Part shown: piece after piece, positions 53,057 to 61,144 of the stretch
Numbering within the stretch: the first letter of the stretch is position 1
Layout: every line of letters starts with the position of its first letter
Source of the DNA: Bog-473 sp963706555
GTDB taxonomy: Bacteria > Actinomycetota > Acidimicrobiia > Acidimicrobiales > RAAP-2
Assembly: GCA_963706555.1 (NCBI GenBank)
Contig: OY970164.1
Span: forward strand, 3,472,001 to 3,536,000
Direction: 5' to 3'
Length of the DNA: 64,000 nucleotides
Made by a program: the position numbers and the translations under genes
Notes under the pieces: model-generated
What the model was told of the DNA's origin: nothing
Seen by the model: only the letters and a program-made list of their open reading frames with translations
Database searches by the model: none

Positions 53057-54238
53057 GTGAACCCACTGCACGGCCTGCCGCTCCTCGAGGACCTCCCCGA
53101 CATCGAAGGGCGACGCGTGCTGGTGCGGGTCGACTTCAACGTCCCGCTCCACATCGGCATCGACGGCCGGGCCACGGTGGCCGACGACTTCCGCATCACA
53201 GCGGCGCTGCCGACGCTGCGCTGGCTGCAGGACCAGGGGGCCGAAGTCGTGGCGTCCTCGCATCTGGGCCGACCGGCCGCCACCCGCGACCCGCGCTGGG
53301 AGATGGACCCGGTGCGGGAGCGTCTCACCGCACTGTGTCCGGGGATCGAGCTCGGGGAGAACCTGCGCTTCTCTCCCGGGGAGAAGGCGAACGACCCCGC
53401 GTTCGTGACCTCTCTCATCGAGGGCTTCGACGCGTACGTCAACGAGGCCTTCGGTGTGGCCCACCGCCGCCACGCGTCGATCGTCGGACCGCCGCAGTTC
53501 CTGCCGAGCGCGGCGGGCCTGCGCCTGGCCCGGGAGGTCGAGGTGCTGGGCGGCATCCTGGCTTGCCCGGCCCGCCCCTTCGTCGCCGTGGTCGGTGGAG
53601 CCAAGGTGGCGGACAAGATCGAGGTCCTCAAGGCGCTCGCGCCGAAGGTCGACACGCTCATCGTGGGCGGCGGGATGGCGTTCACCTTCCTGGCCGCGAT
53701 GGGCCACCGGGTCGGCAGCTCGTTGTTGGACCCTGACCGCATCGACGACTGCCGTGCGCTGTTGGACTCGGGCGTCGACATCCGCCTCCCGACCGACACC
53801 CGGGCCCTGGAACCGGGCGGGACGTTCGGTCGCGAAGCCGGACTGTCCGGCGGTGTCGGGCCCCGGGGCGGCGTCAAGGTGATCGAGAATGATCTCCCCG
53901 ACGGCTGGACCGGGTTGGACATCGGACCCGAGTCGGCCGCAGCTTTCGCGAAGGCCGTCCGTCAGGCCGGCACCGTGTTGTGGAACGGGCCGCTGGGTGC
54001 GTTCGAGGACCAGCGGTTCGCCGCCGGCACCCGTGAGGTCGCGTTGGCGGTCGCCCAGTGCGAAGGGTTCTCCGTCGTGGGCGGCGGCGACAGCGCCAGC
54101 GCCCTCGAGGAGCTCCACCTGTGTGAGGACGTGGACTTCCTCTCGACCGGTGGCGGCGCGTCGCTCGCCTTCATCGAGCGCGGTGGTGACCTGCCGGCGC
54201 TCGAGGCCCTGCGCCAAGCGCCGAACGCTCCGGTGTGA
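53057..54238 (+). CDS. pgk: Phosphoglycerate kinase
   Basis: 393 residues, normal length. Substrate-binding Asp/Asn in RVDFNVPL, SHLGRP, and LGENLRFSPGEKANDPAF; the nucleotide-side motifs are VVGGAKVADKIEVL, LIVGGGMAFTFL, and GGGDSASAL with DFLSTGGGASL near the hinge. YVNEAFG replaces the more common YVNDAFG. It makes ATP from 1,3-bisphosphoglycerate. GTG start lies directly behind gap, and the stop overlaps the tpiA ATG. Confidence 0.96.
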   Translation: MNPLHGLPLLEDLPDIEGRRVLVRVDFNVPLHIGIDGRATVADDFRITAALPTLRWLQDQGAEVVASSHLGRPAATRDPRWEMDPVRERLTALCPGIELGENLRFSPGEKANDPAFVTSLIEGFDAYVNEAFGVAHRRHASIVGPPQFLPSAAGLRLAREVEVLGGILACPARPFVAVVGGAKVADKIEVLKALAPKVDTLIVGGGMAFTFLAAMGHRVGSSLLDPDRIDDCRALLDSGVDIRLPTDTRALEPGGTFGREAGLSGGVGPRGGVKVIENDLPDGWTGLDIGPESAAAFAKAVRQAGTVLWNGPLGAFEDQRFAAGTREVALAVAQCEGFSVVGGGDSASALEELHLCEDVDFLSTGGGASLAFIERGGDLPALEALRQAPNAPV

Positions 54239-55035
54239 TGGCCGCACGCAGTTCGCGCCGTCCGCTGATCAGCGGAAACTGGAAGATGCACCATGACCAT
54301 ATCGAGGCGCTCCACATGGTGCGCGATCTCGGATTGCGGGTAAAGCCTGAGGACGTCGCCGCCGTCGACGTCTCGGTGCACCCGCCGTTCACCGATCTCC
54401 GCACGGTGCAGACCCTGGTGGAAAAGGAAGGCATCCCCGTCGCGCTGGGGGCCCAGCACTGCTCCGATGAGGACGCCGGTGCCCGAACGGGCGAGGTCAG
54501 CCCGCGCATGCTGGCTCGCCTGGGGACCCGCTACGTGATCGTGGGGCACTCGGAGCGGCGCACCCTCTTCGGCATGACGGACACCACGGTGGCGGCCACG
54601 CTGCGGGCGGTGTTGCGCCACGACATGGTCCCCATCGTGTGCGTGGGCGAGACCGAGGAAGAGCGCGCCACGGGCAAGACCGAGTCCAGGCTCGAGGAAC
54701 AGGTGCTGGCGGCCCTCGAAGGGTTGTCGCCCGAGCACGCCGGCGGGCTCGTGGTGGCCTACGAGCCCCTGTGGGCCATCGGCACCGGGCAGGCCGCCTC
54801 CGCCATGGATGCCGAGGACGCGGCGGTCTTCATCCGCAGCCTCGTGGCGAAACTGGCTGGTGAGCCGGCCGCCGAGAGCCTCCGGATCCAATACGGGGGA
54901 TCGGTACAGGGTGAGAACGCCACCGAATTGATGGCGGAGCCCAACGTGGACGGGCTGTTGGTCGGGGGGGCGAGCCTCCAAGCGGCGAGCTTCCTTGACG
55001 TCATTCGGGCCTGCGCCGCCTGCTACCGTTCCTAG
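54238..55035 (+). CDS. tpiA: Triosephosphate isomerase
   Basis: 265 residues. SGNWKMHHDHIEAL with the substrate Asn/Lys, the electrophile His104 in VGHSERR, catalytic base Glu176 in VAYEPLWAIGTG, and the phosphate gripper QYGGSV with DGLLVGGASL. ATG 54238 shares its first base with the pgk stop; GTG 54235 is one codon upstream. Interconverts DHAP and GAP. Spacing of 42 bases separates it from secG. Confidence 0.96.
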   Translation: MAARSSRRPLISGNWKMHHDHIEALHMVRDLGLRVKPEDVAAVDVSVHPPFTDLRTVQTLVEKEGIPVALGAQHCSDEDAGARTGEVSPRMLARLGTRYVIVGHSERRTLFGMTDTTVAATLRAVLRHDMVPIVCVGETEEERATGKTESRLEEQVLAALEGLSPEHAGGLVVAYEPLWAIGTGQAASAMDAEDAAVFIRSLVAKLAGEPAAESLRIQYGGSVQGENATELMAEPNVDGLLVGGASLQAASFLDVIRACAACYRS

Positions 55036-55077
55036 GCCATTCCGGCCAGAGGGCAGCATGTTGGAGGATTTGTCTCA

Positions 55078-55314
55078 GTGGGCGTCGTCACCTGGATCTA
55101 CATCGTGATTGAAGTCATAGCGGCCCTCGGCCTCATCTTCCTCATCCTGATGCACAGCGGCAAAGGCGGCGGGCTGTCGGACATGTTCGGTGGCTCGGTG
55201 GGAGCCGCAGCGCAGGGTTCCACGGTCGTCGAGCGAAACCTCGACCGCATCACGGTCACGGTCGCCATCATCTTCGCCTTCTGCACGCTCACCTTGGACC
55301 TTCGGCTGCAGTGA
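55078..55314 (+). CDS. secG: Preprotein translocase subunit SecG
   Basis: 78 residues with two membrane segments (about 5-22 and 56-73) and the conserved loop FLILMHSGKGGGLSDMFGG. SecG assists SecYE during export. GTG start after TTGGAGGATTTGTC, where GGAGG is a good ribosome site. The position after tpiA is conserved in actinobacteria. Its stop overlaps the GTG of the next gene (GTGA). Confidence 0.93.
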   Translation: MGVVTWIYIVIEVIAALGLIFLILMHSGKGGGLSDMFGGSVGAAAQGSTVVERNLDRITVTVAIIFAFCTLTLDLRLQ

Positions 55315-57155
55315 CCATTCCGGGTCATCGGCCCGGGTGGCGACGAAGTCTGACCCTCTGCAGCGCGGCCCTCGCTTTCCTCGTGATCGGGTCCGGCGTC
55401 GCCGGCGCGAGCACAGCCACTGCGGCCAAGACCAAGACAACGGTGACCTATGTCGGCGTGGCCGGTGGTGCCGTCTCCTTCGGGACGACGCAGAGCCCGA
55501 CCGGCTGCAATGCGAACACGCCGGCCGGGGATACCCCCGGCACGTTGATGGTCCTGGGCGCGGTGCTGCCCAGCCCGTACGTGGTGAGCGACAACGGGGT
55601 ACCGACAGCGAACCCGAATCTGATCGTGCAGGCTGAAGTCGTCAGCGTTCCTCCCCACCTGCAGACGATCGTGTACACGCTGAACCCCAAAGCCGTCTGG
55701 TCCGACGGCGTCTCGATCACGGCGAAGGACTTCATCTACGCCTGGGAGCAGCAACGCGGCGATCTGACGTCCGATCCGACGTTGGTGGCCAGCACCGCCG
55801 GCTACCGGGACATCAAGTCGGTCAAAGGGAGCAACAAGGGAAGAACGGTCACCGTGATCTTCCGCCAGCCGTTCGCGGATTGGCAGATGCTGTTCTCCAA
55901 TCTGCTGCCCGCCCACATCATGGAGAAGGCTGGGTGGAGTCCCTCGTGCACCACCGTCGACCCCTCGATCGACCTCTCCGGGGGCCCGTTCCGCATCGCC
56001 AAGGTCTCGACGCAGGCCATCGTCCTGAAGAGCAACCCGAAGTGGTGGGGGACGCCACCGAATGCACGGAGCATCACGGTGCACCTCGCGTCGAGTACCT
56101 CGCAGTTGGCCAAGTGGGTGCGGAACGACTTCGCCCAGGTGGCCCTCCCCGACGAGATGACGCCTGAATTCCTGACGGATGTGACCTCATTGCCCCACGT
56201 CCAGAGCGCGATCAATCTTTCCAGCACGGTGCTGCAGTTGGAGATGGCAAGTGGCCCGCAGAGCACCCTGACGCCCGACATGCGTCTCGCCATTGCGCTC
56301 TCCGTCGATCGCCAAGCGATCGTGAATCGGCAGGTGGCGTGGGCGCTCTCGAGCGTGCAGGTGGCGACCAGCCACATTTATGCGCAAGGGCAGAACGGGT
56401 ACCACTCGACGACGACAACAACGCCCACGACGACCGCGAACGGAGTTCCGGTCACTCCGACCTCCACCTCGACGACGGTGATCGGCCAGGGAGGGAGTGT
56501 CAATTTCCCGGTCACACCCAGCCCAGTGCAGGCTGCCACCCTCATGACCGCCTCGGGGTACTCCCGGACGCCACCGGGCACCTGGCACAACGCGTTCGGC
56601 GTACCGCTCACGCTGCGGGTGGCGGTCGACGAAAGCGACCCATGGGCGGTCGCGGTGGCGCCGCAGCTGCAGGCCCAGCTCACGAGCGCCGGCTTCGCCG
56701 TCTCCCTCGTTCCCGAGGCGAGCGCCAACGCTGCCGGTCGCGCGCTGTCCGAGGGCTCGGCCGACCTCGCGCTCATCGGCTTGACGGCCTCGCCGTTCCT
56801 CAGCGAGGCCGTGGCGTGGTATTCGGACCTGCTCGGTCCACCGGGCCAGAACGGTTCGCAGAACTGGACGAACTATGACAGCTCGAGTTTCGAGAGCTTG
56901 ATCACCAAAGCGTCGCAGCAGCTGAACCCGGGGGCTCCTGCGGCAGCGGCCTACACCGCTGCGGATCTCCAGCTGTGGGAGGACATGGTCGCACTTCCTC
57001 TTTTCACCGAGCCCACGGCAATGGCGTGGAGCCGCAAGGTGGGGGGCGTCACGCCGACACCGACGAGCAACAGCCTCCTCTGGTATGCGCAGTACTGGGC
57101 GGTCCGCGTCCCCCAGTCGACGAACAACACCACCCCGCCGCTGCCCAGTCCCTGA
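55311..57155 (+). CDS. Peptide-type ABC transporter substrate-binding protein (family 5)
   Basis: 614 residues. An N-terminal signal peptide (SLTLCSAALAFLVIGSGVAG, cleavage near ASTATAA) lacks the lipobox Cys of typical actinobacterial binding lipoproteins, so it may be released or held otherwise. The SBP-5 fold shows in VYTLNPKAVWSDGVSITAKD, FIYAWEQQ, and FADWQMLFSNLLPAHIM. A Thr/Pro-rich insert lies at about residues 367-390 (TTTTTPTTTANG). It is translationally coupled to secG, an unusual place. It could serve the peptide transporter at 11.2-15.3 kb, which has no binding protein, but this is inference. Confidence 0.85.
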   Translation: MTIPGHRPGWRRSLTLCSAALAFLVIGSGVAGASTATAAKTKTTVTYVGVAGGAVSFGTTQSPTGCNANTPAGDTPGTLMVLGAVLPSPYVVSDNGVPTANPNLIVQAEVVSVPPHLQTIVYTLNPKAVWSDGVSITAKDFIYAWEQQRGDLTSDPTLVASTAGYRDIKSVKGSNKGRTVTVIFRQPFADWQMLFSNLLPAHIMEKAGWSPSCTTVDPSIDLSGGPFRIAKVSTQAIVLKSNPKWWGTPPNARSITVHLASSTSQLAKWVRNDFAQVALPDEMTPEFLTDVTSLPHVQSAINLSSTVLQLEMASGPQSTLTPDMRLAIALSVDRQAIVNRQVAWALSSVQVATSHIYAQGQNGYHSTTTTTPTTTANGVPVTPTSTSTTVIGQGGSVNFPVTPSPVQAATLMTASGYSRTPPGTWHNAFGVPLTLRVAVDESDPWAVAVAPQLQAQLTSAGFAVSLVPEASANAAGRALSEGSADLALIGLTASPFLSEAVAWYSDLLGPPGQNGSQNWTNYDSSSFESLITKASQQLNPGAPAAAAYTAADLQLWEDMVALPLFTEPTAMAWSRKVGGVTPTPTSNSLLWYAQYWAVRVPQSTNNTTPPLPSP

Positions 57156-57228
57156 ACCCACGTGGGGGCTCAAAGGGGTGCAGTGAGCCGCGCTACGCTC
57201 TCTGGGCGCTCCTCGGAGTGGCAAGCCA

Positions 57229-57312
57229 GTCGGAGTGGCGGAATAGGCAGACGCGCCAGCTTGAGGGGCTGGTGCCCGCAAGGGCGTGGGGGTTCAAGTC
57301 CCCCCTCCGACA
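57229..57312 (+). tRNA. tRNA-Leu (anticodon GAG)
   Basis: 84 bases. Acceptor GTCGGAG pairs with CTCCGAC; the anticodon arm CCAGC-TTGAGGG-GCTGG has anticodon GAG, reading CUC/CUU. The variable arm TGCCCGCAAGGGCG is a hairpin typical of leucine tRNAs, and the T-arm is GGGGG-TTCAAGT-CCCCC. CCA is not encoded. Downstream sequence changes abruptly in composition. Confidence 0.95.
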
Positions 57313-57465
57313 CGTGTAAAATACCTGTTCAGGGCTATTTTGCTGGGGGGCGACTCTGCTCGTTTTCTGCCATTCTTCTGCCGAAGCATCGGCCGCAAGT
57401 GCTCGGCCTGGTCGCGAAAGTTGAACCTGAGTTTGGTGACCTCATTGCGCGCTGGCGCCGGCTCT

Positions 57466-58581
57466 TTACGACGACTTATGCCACCTCGACCATATGTGGG
57501 CCAGCGCCGTCGCCCGCGGCAACAACCAGAGCGCGGACGGACCCGCGGTCCAAGTTCCCATGTGGCTCTGAATGAGGTCGAGTCCCACCAGGGTGAACTG
57601 CAGTCCATACAAATCCTGACGGACCCGACCCGAATCCAGCGCTAGACCTTGGCTGGTGACCCAACGGTCGCCAAGCATGGGTACCAGCCGGGCGGCCAGC
57701 TCGTCGGGTCGGCAGGGGCCATCGACGACGAGGTTGGCGAGAGCGTCGCTGACGAGAATGAGCACGAAGCCGTCGTCAGGGCCGAACCACGACTTCAGCC
57801 GTCGGATCACCTCGACGTCGTTGACGGCGGCTCGGGTGGCACCGAGGGTTCCTTTGTGCAACCGGAGGAGCCCAACGTGCCGCAACAGATCGTGCAGGAC
57901 CGCCAGCGGCAGTAGGTCCTCTTCCATGGACGCGGGCCGTTCTGACAAGCTCCAATTCGGATAGAGCTTCTGGACTTCGCGCACCAAGGCACGGGGCAGG
58001 CGACCGCCCGGAGTCAACTTCACCCCATCGGCTGCCAGCCTGAGCACGAGTCGAACCGGTGCCGGTACCGTACCGACGGTTTGGCGGACGAGCAGGTCGG
58101 TGGCGTCCAGGTCGAAGCCGTCGTTCCAGCTTCTCGCCCAGGTCCGGAACTCTTCGTGCTCAGGATGGTCGGGGTCAGCCATCACCCTGCGGAACTCGGC
58201 GTAGCCATGCGGCCCGCCGACATCCTCGGGGGGGCATGCGCCTTCTCCGGCGACGACGCCCGGCCAATCACCGCCGGGTCCGATCACCACAACCTCATGC
58301 TCCCAGCCGTCGCCGAAGTCGTAGAGGTAGATGAAGCGATTGGGTAGAGCCCGGAGCGTTACGGCCGACTCGTCGTGCTCATCGTCCGGCCCATCGAGGT
58401 CGGGCATCCCGTAGCTGATGTCGCCCGCTACGAATTGATGCAGGTGCGAGTCGGTCCACCCGATGGCCGCCTGCAGGAGATCGTGCAGCTCGGGAAGGAG
58501 AACCCCCGCCGGTACATCGAGGACCCGCACCACTGTTGGCTGTACCTCGCTCATCGTGACTTCGAGACGGGATGTCTTCAT
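57466..58581 (-). CDS. Plasmid pRiA4b ORF-3-like family protein
   Basis: 371 residues. The N-terminal 170 residues are the pRiA4b ORF-3 domain: RVLDVPAGVLLPELHDLLQ, AAIGWTDSHLHQFVAGDISY, IYLYDFGDGWEHEVVV, and PPEDVGGPHGYAEFRRV. The C-terminal 200 residues form a second, uncharacterised helical region (PRALVREVQKLYPNW and later). ATG 58581 fits the domain start; a longer frame upstream is not needed. The domain is common on plasmids and integrated elements. Function unknown. First gene of the accessory region after tRNA-Leu(GAG); the 153-base gap before it shows no gene. Confidence 0.82.
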   Translation of the reverse strand: MKTSRLEVTMSEVQPTVVRVLDVPAGVLLPELHDLLQAAIGWTDSHLHQFVAGDISYGMPDLDGPDDEHDESAVTLRALPNRFIYLYDFGDGWEHEVVVIGPGGDWPGVVAGEGACPPEDVGGPHGYAEFRRVMADPDHPEHEEFRTWARSWNDGFDLDATDLLVRQTVGTVPAPVRLVLRLAADGVKLTPGGRLPRALVREVQKLYPNWSLSERPASMEEDLLPLAVLHDLLRHVGLLRLHKGTLGATRAAVNDVEVIRRLKSWFGPDDGFVLILVSDALANLVVDGPCRPDELAARLVPMLGDRWVTSQGLALDSGRVRQDLYGLQFTLVGLDLIQSHMGTWTAGPSALWLLPRATALAHIWSRWHKSS

Positions 58582-58811
58582 GCTGGAGACCCTAGGGCTG
58601 CAATCTGCGGAGACCGCCGGACTTGGACGGCCGATCGACGACAAGCCCTCGCCCCAAAGGGCAACCGGACTTTCCCCGAACACTCAACTCTAAAAGCGAC
58701 CGCCCATGTTCATCCGGGCCTGAAGGCCAGAAGGTCTCGGGCTCACCCTCGGAGTGCTCGCTGAACGCAAGGTGCAGGTCTGTGCCCCATTGAGCGGTTC
58801 AACGAAGATCG

Positions 58812-59249
58812 TCAGGCGCCGACAAGCCTTGCGGGAGTGCCGCGTGACGTTGCCGCGTCGAGAAGTTGAGGATTCTCGTCTGCCGCGGCGAGACAGAGCT
58901 CAGCGCCTTGGCTTTCGGCCGCTGCAAGCGCCTCGAGGGACATCAGGTTGAGGCGTACTCCGTCCTGGAGGAGTTGCGCCATCGGCCATGCCAATTCTCG
59001 CAATGACACGAGTCCTATCGTTTCGGGAAGCGTGGTGATAGCGCGTGCTGCGGACGCTGCCACGACGGGATCGGCCCGACCCAAACGACGTGACATTGCA
59101 CCTGTCACTTCGGGATTGCTCACAGCCCGGCAGAGCCGGTGATACCAAAGCCCAGTGGTGAAGATCCGGGCGCCTGGGGCGCGGGAGTTGGGCGGTTCGC
59201 CAGTGAGCAGAATCTGCAGAAGAAGGTGGTCGTCGACGATCAGGTCCAC
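58812..59249 (-). CDS. PIN-like toxin of an AbrB-type toxin-antitoxin pair
   Basis: 145 residues. It starts MDLIVDDHLLLQILLTGE, which gives the first acidic residues of a PIN fold, and has LNLMSLEALAAAESQGAELC followed by LAAADENPQLLDAA, matching the late PIN strand and acidic cluster. The middle is more divergent than in standard VapC proteins. It follows the AbrB-type gene by eight bases on the same strand. Likely an RNase held inactive by that antitoxin. GTG start. Confidence 0.7.
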   Translation of the reverse strand: MDLIVDDHLLLQILLTGEPPNSRAPGARIFTTGLWYHRLCRAVSNPEVTGAMSRRLGRADPVVAASAARAITTLPETIGLVSLRELAWPMAQLLQDGVRLNLMSLEALAAAESQGAELCLAAADENPQLLDAATSRGTPARLVGA

Positions 59250-59257
59250 GCTGTTGG

Positions 59258-59500
59258 TTACGCGAGATCGGGGTCTTCTGCGGCCACTTGGCTGGCCAGC
59301 TTGGAGTATCCCCCGGCCTCTTGGATCGCTTCACGCAGCAAGGAGCGCAACCCGCCCCGGCCGGCAGGGACGATGAGCAACGCACCACCGAGATCTGCCA
59401 CCTCGACGGAACCGCCATCGCTCAAATGCCAGCGGCGCCTGGCCTCAGCGGGTAGTGCCATTTGGCCACGGTCCGAGACCCGGAACTCTGCAATGTTCAT
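59258..59500 (-). CDS. AbrB/MazE-type antitoxin
   Basis: 80 residues. The swapped-hairpin SpoVT/AbrB DNA-binding domain is plain: AEFRVSDRGQMALPAEARRR, WHLSDGGSVEVADLGGALL. The C-terminal tail (about 50-80) would wrap the toxin. ATG 59500 lies six bases after a TACCAT -10 box. Upstream inverted repeats suggest self-repression by the toxin-antitoxin complex. Confidence 0.85.
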   Translation of the reverse strand: MNIAEFRVSDRGQMALPAEARRRWHLSDGGSVEVADLGGALLIVPAGRGGLRSLLREAIQEAGGYSKLASQVAAEDPDLA

Positions 59501-59506
59501 ATCCCC

Positions 59507-59546
59507 ATGGTATTGCCTACAAGGCGAACTGACAAGGACGCCTTGT
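59507..59546 (-). promoter_or_regulatory. Promoter and operator of the AbrB-PIN pair
   Basis: On the minus strand, TTGTCA (59535-59530) and TACCAT (59512-59507) are 17 bases apart, a good sigma-70 promoter, six bases from the ATG (leaderless). An 8-base inverted repeat ACAAGGCG-N12-CGCCTTGT (59519-59526 with 59539-59546) spans the -35 region and spacer, the place for autorepression. Confidence 0.65.
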
Positions 59547-59729
59547 CACTGGCGAAAAAAGGGGATCCGGTCTTCGCGACCCCTGGTGGCCGACGGATCT
59601 CATCAGGCGACTGGCGAGGGATCGCCGTGAGGGACGTGACACAAGGCACGATCTGCGGGAACTCCTGAAGCGATCGGGGAGAGTGAACCGGGCGGCGTTG
59701 GATCGGCTCGCCGAGTAGCTCCTTCTCCG

Positions 59730-60125
59730 TTACCGCAGAACCCGAATGGGAGACGAAGGTCCAGGTGCGTCGCCAAGTCGATCGTCTCCGGTGAGAAGCT
59801 CACAGTCCAGGGTCTCAGCCAGTGCGACATAGGCAGCGTCGTAGGCAGTCACATTGTCTCGAAGTTCGTAGGCTCGCCGCATCAGTGGAAGCGTCGGATA
59901 GCGAACAATTGCCATTGATTCGAGGTCTGTGAATGCGCTGGCAAATCGTCGTACTGTGATGGAGCCGCCGATCCAGCGCTTTCGCAAGACTGCAACTGTT
60001 TCCACGTCGACCAAATCCGGTGCGGCGACGTCATCAGCCCGTCGGAACTCGGATCGAGCGAGATCTCCGTCCTCCCCATCGTCTCCTATGACGTTGGCGA
60101 GGGCAGATGCATCAATGACGATCAA
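59730..60125 (-). CDS. vapC: VapC-family PIN-domain toxin
   Basis: 131 residues, the standard VapC size. Metal-binding acids: Asp5 in VIDASALANVIG, Glu in VDVETVAVLRK, Asp in VTAYDAAYVALAE, and a late Asp in LLTGDDRLGDAPG. PIN RNases of this type cleave tRNA or rRNA. The TTG start (60125) overlaps the TGA of a very short upstream frame, so it is probably translated by coupling. Its stop is 229 bases from the AbrB promoter side. Confidence 0.88.
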   Translation of the reverse strand: MIVIDASALANVIGDDGEDGDLARSEFRRADDVAAPDLVDVETVAVLRKRWIGGSITVRRFASAFTDLESMAIVRYPTLPLMRRAYELRDNVTAYDAAYVALAETLDCELLTGDDRLGDAPGPSSPIRVLR

Positions 60126-60208
60126 CGGCGTGACCGCTCGTCAGCAATGTCCTCGGCCGCCTGCTTCAGGCCGACACGTCCACCCTTGCGCCGCTCGATT
60201 CGAGCCAA
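60122..60208 (-). CDS. vapB: Possible miniature VapB-type antitoxin
   Basis: A 28-codon frame, TTG 60208 to TGA 60122-60124, has a perfect GGAGG five bases before its start. Its product, rich in Arg, Lys and Glu, reads LARIERRKGGRVGLKQAAED and then IADERSRR. The TGA overlaps the toxin's TTG, the usual antitoxin-toxin layout. The upstream in-frame codons (AITEEL) extend the pattern but lack a start, so a longer antitoxin with an unusual start, or a truncated one, is possible. It is much shorter than normal VapB. Confidence 0.5.
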   Translation of the reverse strand: MARIERRKGGRVGLKQAAEDIADERSRR

Positions 60209-60413
60209 GAGTTCCTCCGTGATAGCACCGGCAAGCCAATGGCAAGCCCCTTAGGCGGAAACGTCCGGCGGCGTATTCTTCATGCAGTTTGCAGGTGCTG
60301 TGTTACAGGGAGCGCACCCTCCGCCGGAACCCCCCACTCCTGCACGACTTGGGCGCTCTTTGAAACTGCGTCCCCCGTCGTTTCAAGCCGCCTGTGCCGT
60401 AACTTTCGACGTC

Positions 60414-60926
60414 ATGACCGGCTACAGCACCGATGGCTGGCACGAGCTATTCATCCTCGCCGGAGGAGCGACAGCTGCGCTGAGCGGGCTGATCTTCGTG
60501 GGCCTCAGCGTCAACATCAAGGAAGTTCTGGCTCTGGAGGAGAAGGATGGAGCGCCTCTCCTGACCGGCCGCGGCTTGGAAGCCCTGGTCGCCTTACTCA
60601 ACGTGCTGGCCATCTGCATCGTCGGGGCGGTACCCAACATCAACCGAGGAGTCCTGGCCGCGTTCATCTTCGTGGTGGCAGCGGAAAGCGCCATTTCGCC
60701 GGTTCGGACAGCATTGGCCACACGAGGTCGGAGCGAGATCAGCAAGTCGACGACGCTCCAGCGTCTGCCCGTCGCCATCACCCTGACCCTGATCTACTTC
60801 GTCTCGGGCATCACGCTCGCCGTGGAGCACGGCGGTGGTCTGCTCTGGCCACCTGCGGCGTTCGTCTTGTCGATCTTCATCGCAGCTCTCAACGCCTGGA
60901 TACTGCTCGTCGAGGTGATGCGCTGA
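60414..60926 (+). CDS. Four- to five-helix membrane protein of unknown function
   Basis: 170 residues. After a short head MTGYSTDGWHEL come hydrophobic segments: LFILAGGATAALSGLIFVGL, LVALLNVLAICIVGAVP, GVLAAFIFVVAAESAI, RLPVAITLTLIYFVSGITLA and FVLSIFIAALNAWILLVEV. The GATAALSGLIFVGLS block resembles a widespread actinobacterial membrane family without known function. ATG 60414 is eight bases behind TAACTT (60400-60405), a possible -10 for a leaderless transcript. Between it and the next gene (60927-61144) I see nothing. Confidence 0.75.
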   Translation: MTGYSTDGWHELFILAGGATAALSGLIFVGLSVNIKEVLALEEKDGAPLLTGRGLEALVALLNVLAICIVGAVPNINRGVLAAFIFVVAAESAISPVRTALATRGRSEISKSTTLQRLPVAITLTLIYFVSGITLAVEHGGGLLWPPAAFVLSIFIAALNAWILLVEVMR

Positions 60927-61144
60927 AGGACCTGCAACTCTCTTTTCGGCTGCCTCCGTTCGCCAGCTACGGGAGTGACCAGGGAGACAACTCCAGTCGG
61001 ATTCTGGGTACGTCCCCCTTCGACACGATCCAGGCCCACGCCCCTTAGGCCGGCGACCTGGGAAGTTTCTGACCTCCCATTTTCACCGACACGCTCGGAT
61101 CGAACTCTGAAGAGATCGGGTGTCAACGTCAGCTGACTCGCTCT

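Noticed and set aside
57313..57465. Integrase remnant after tRNA-Leu(GAG)
   Set aside because: Translated in all frames, no tyrosine-recombinase motif could be seen.
58582..58811. Extra small gene between the pRiA4b-like and PIN genes
   Set aside because: Only short frames without ribosome sites or coding character.
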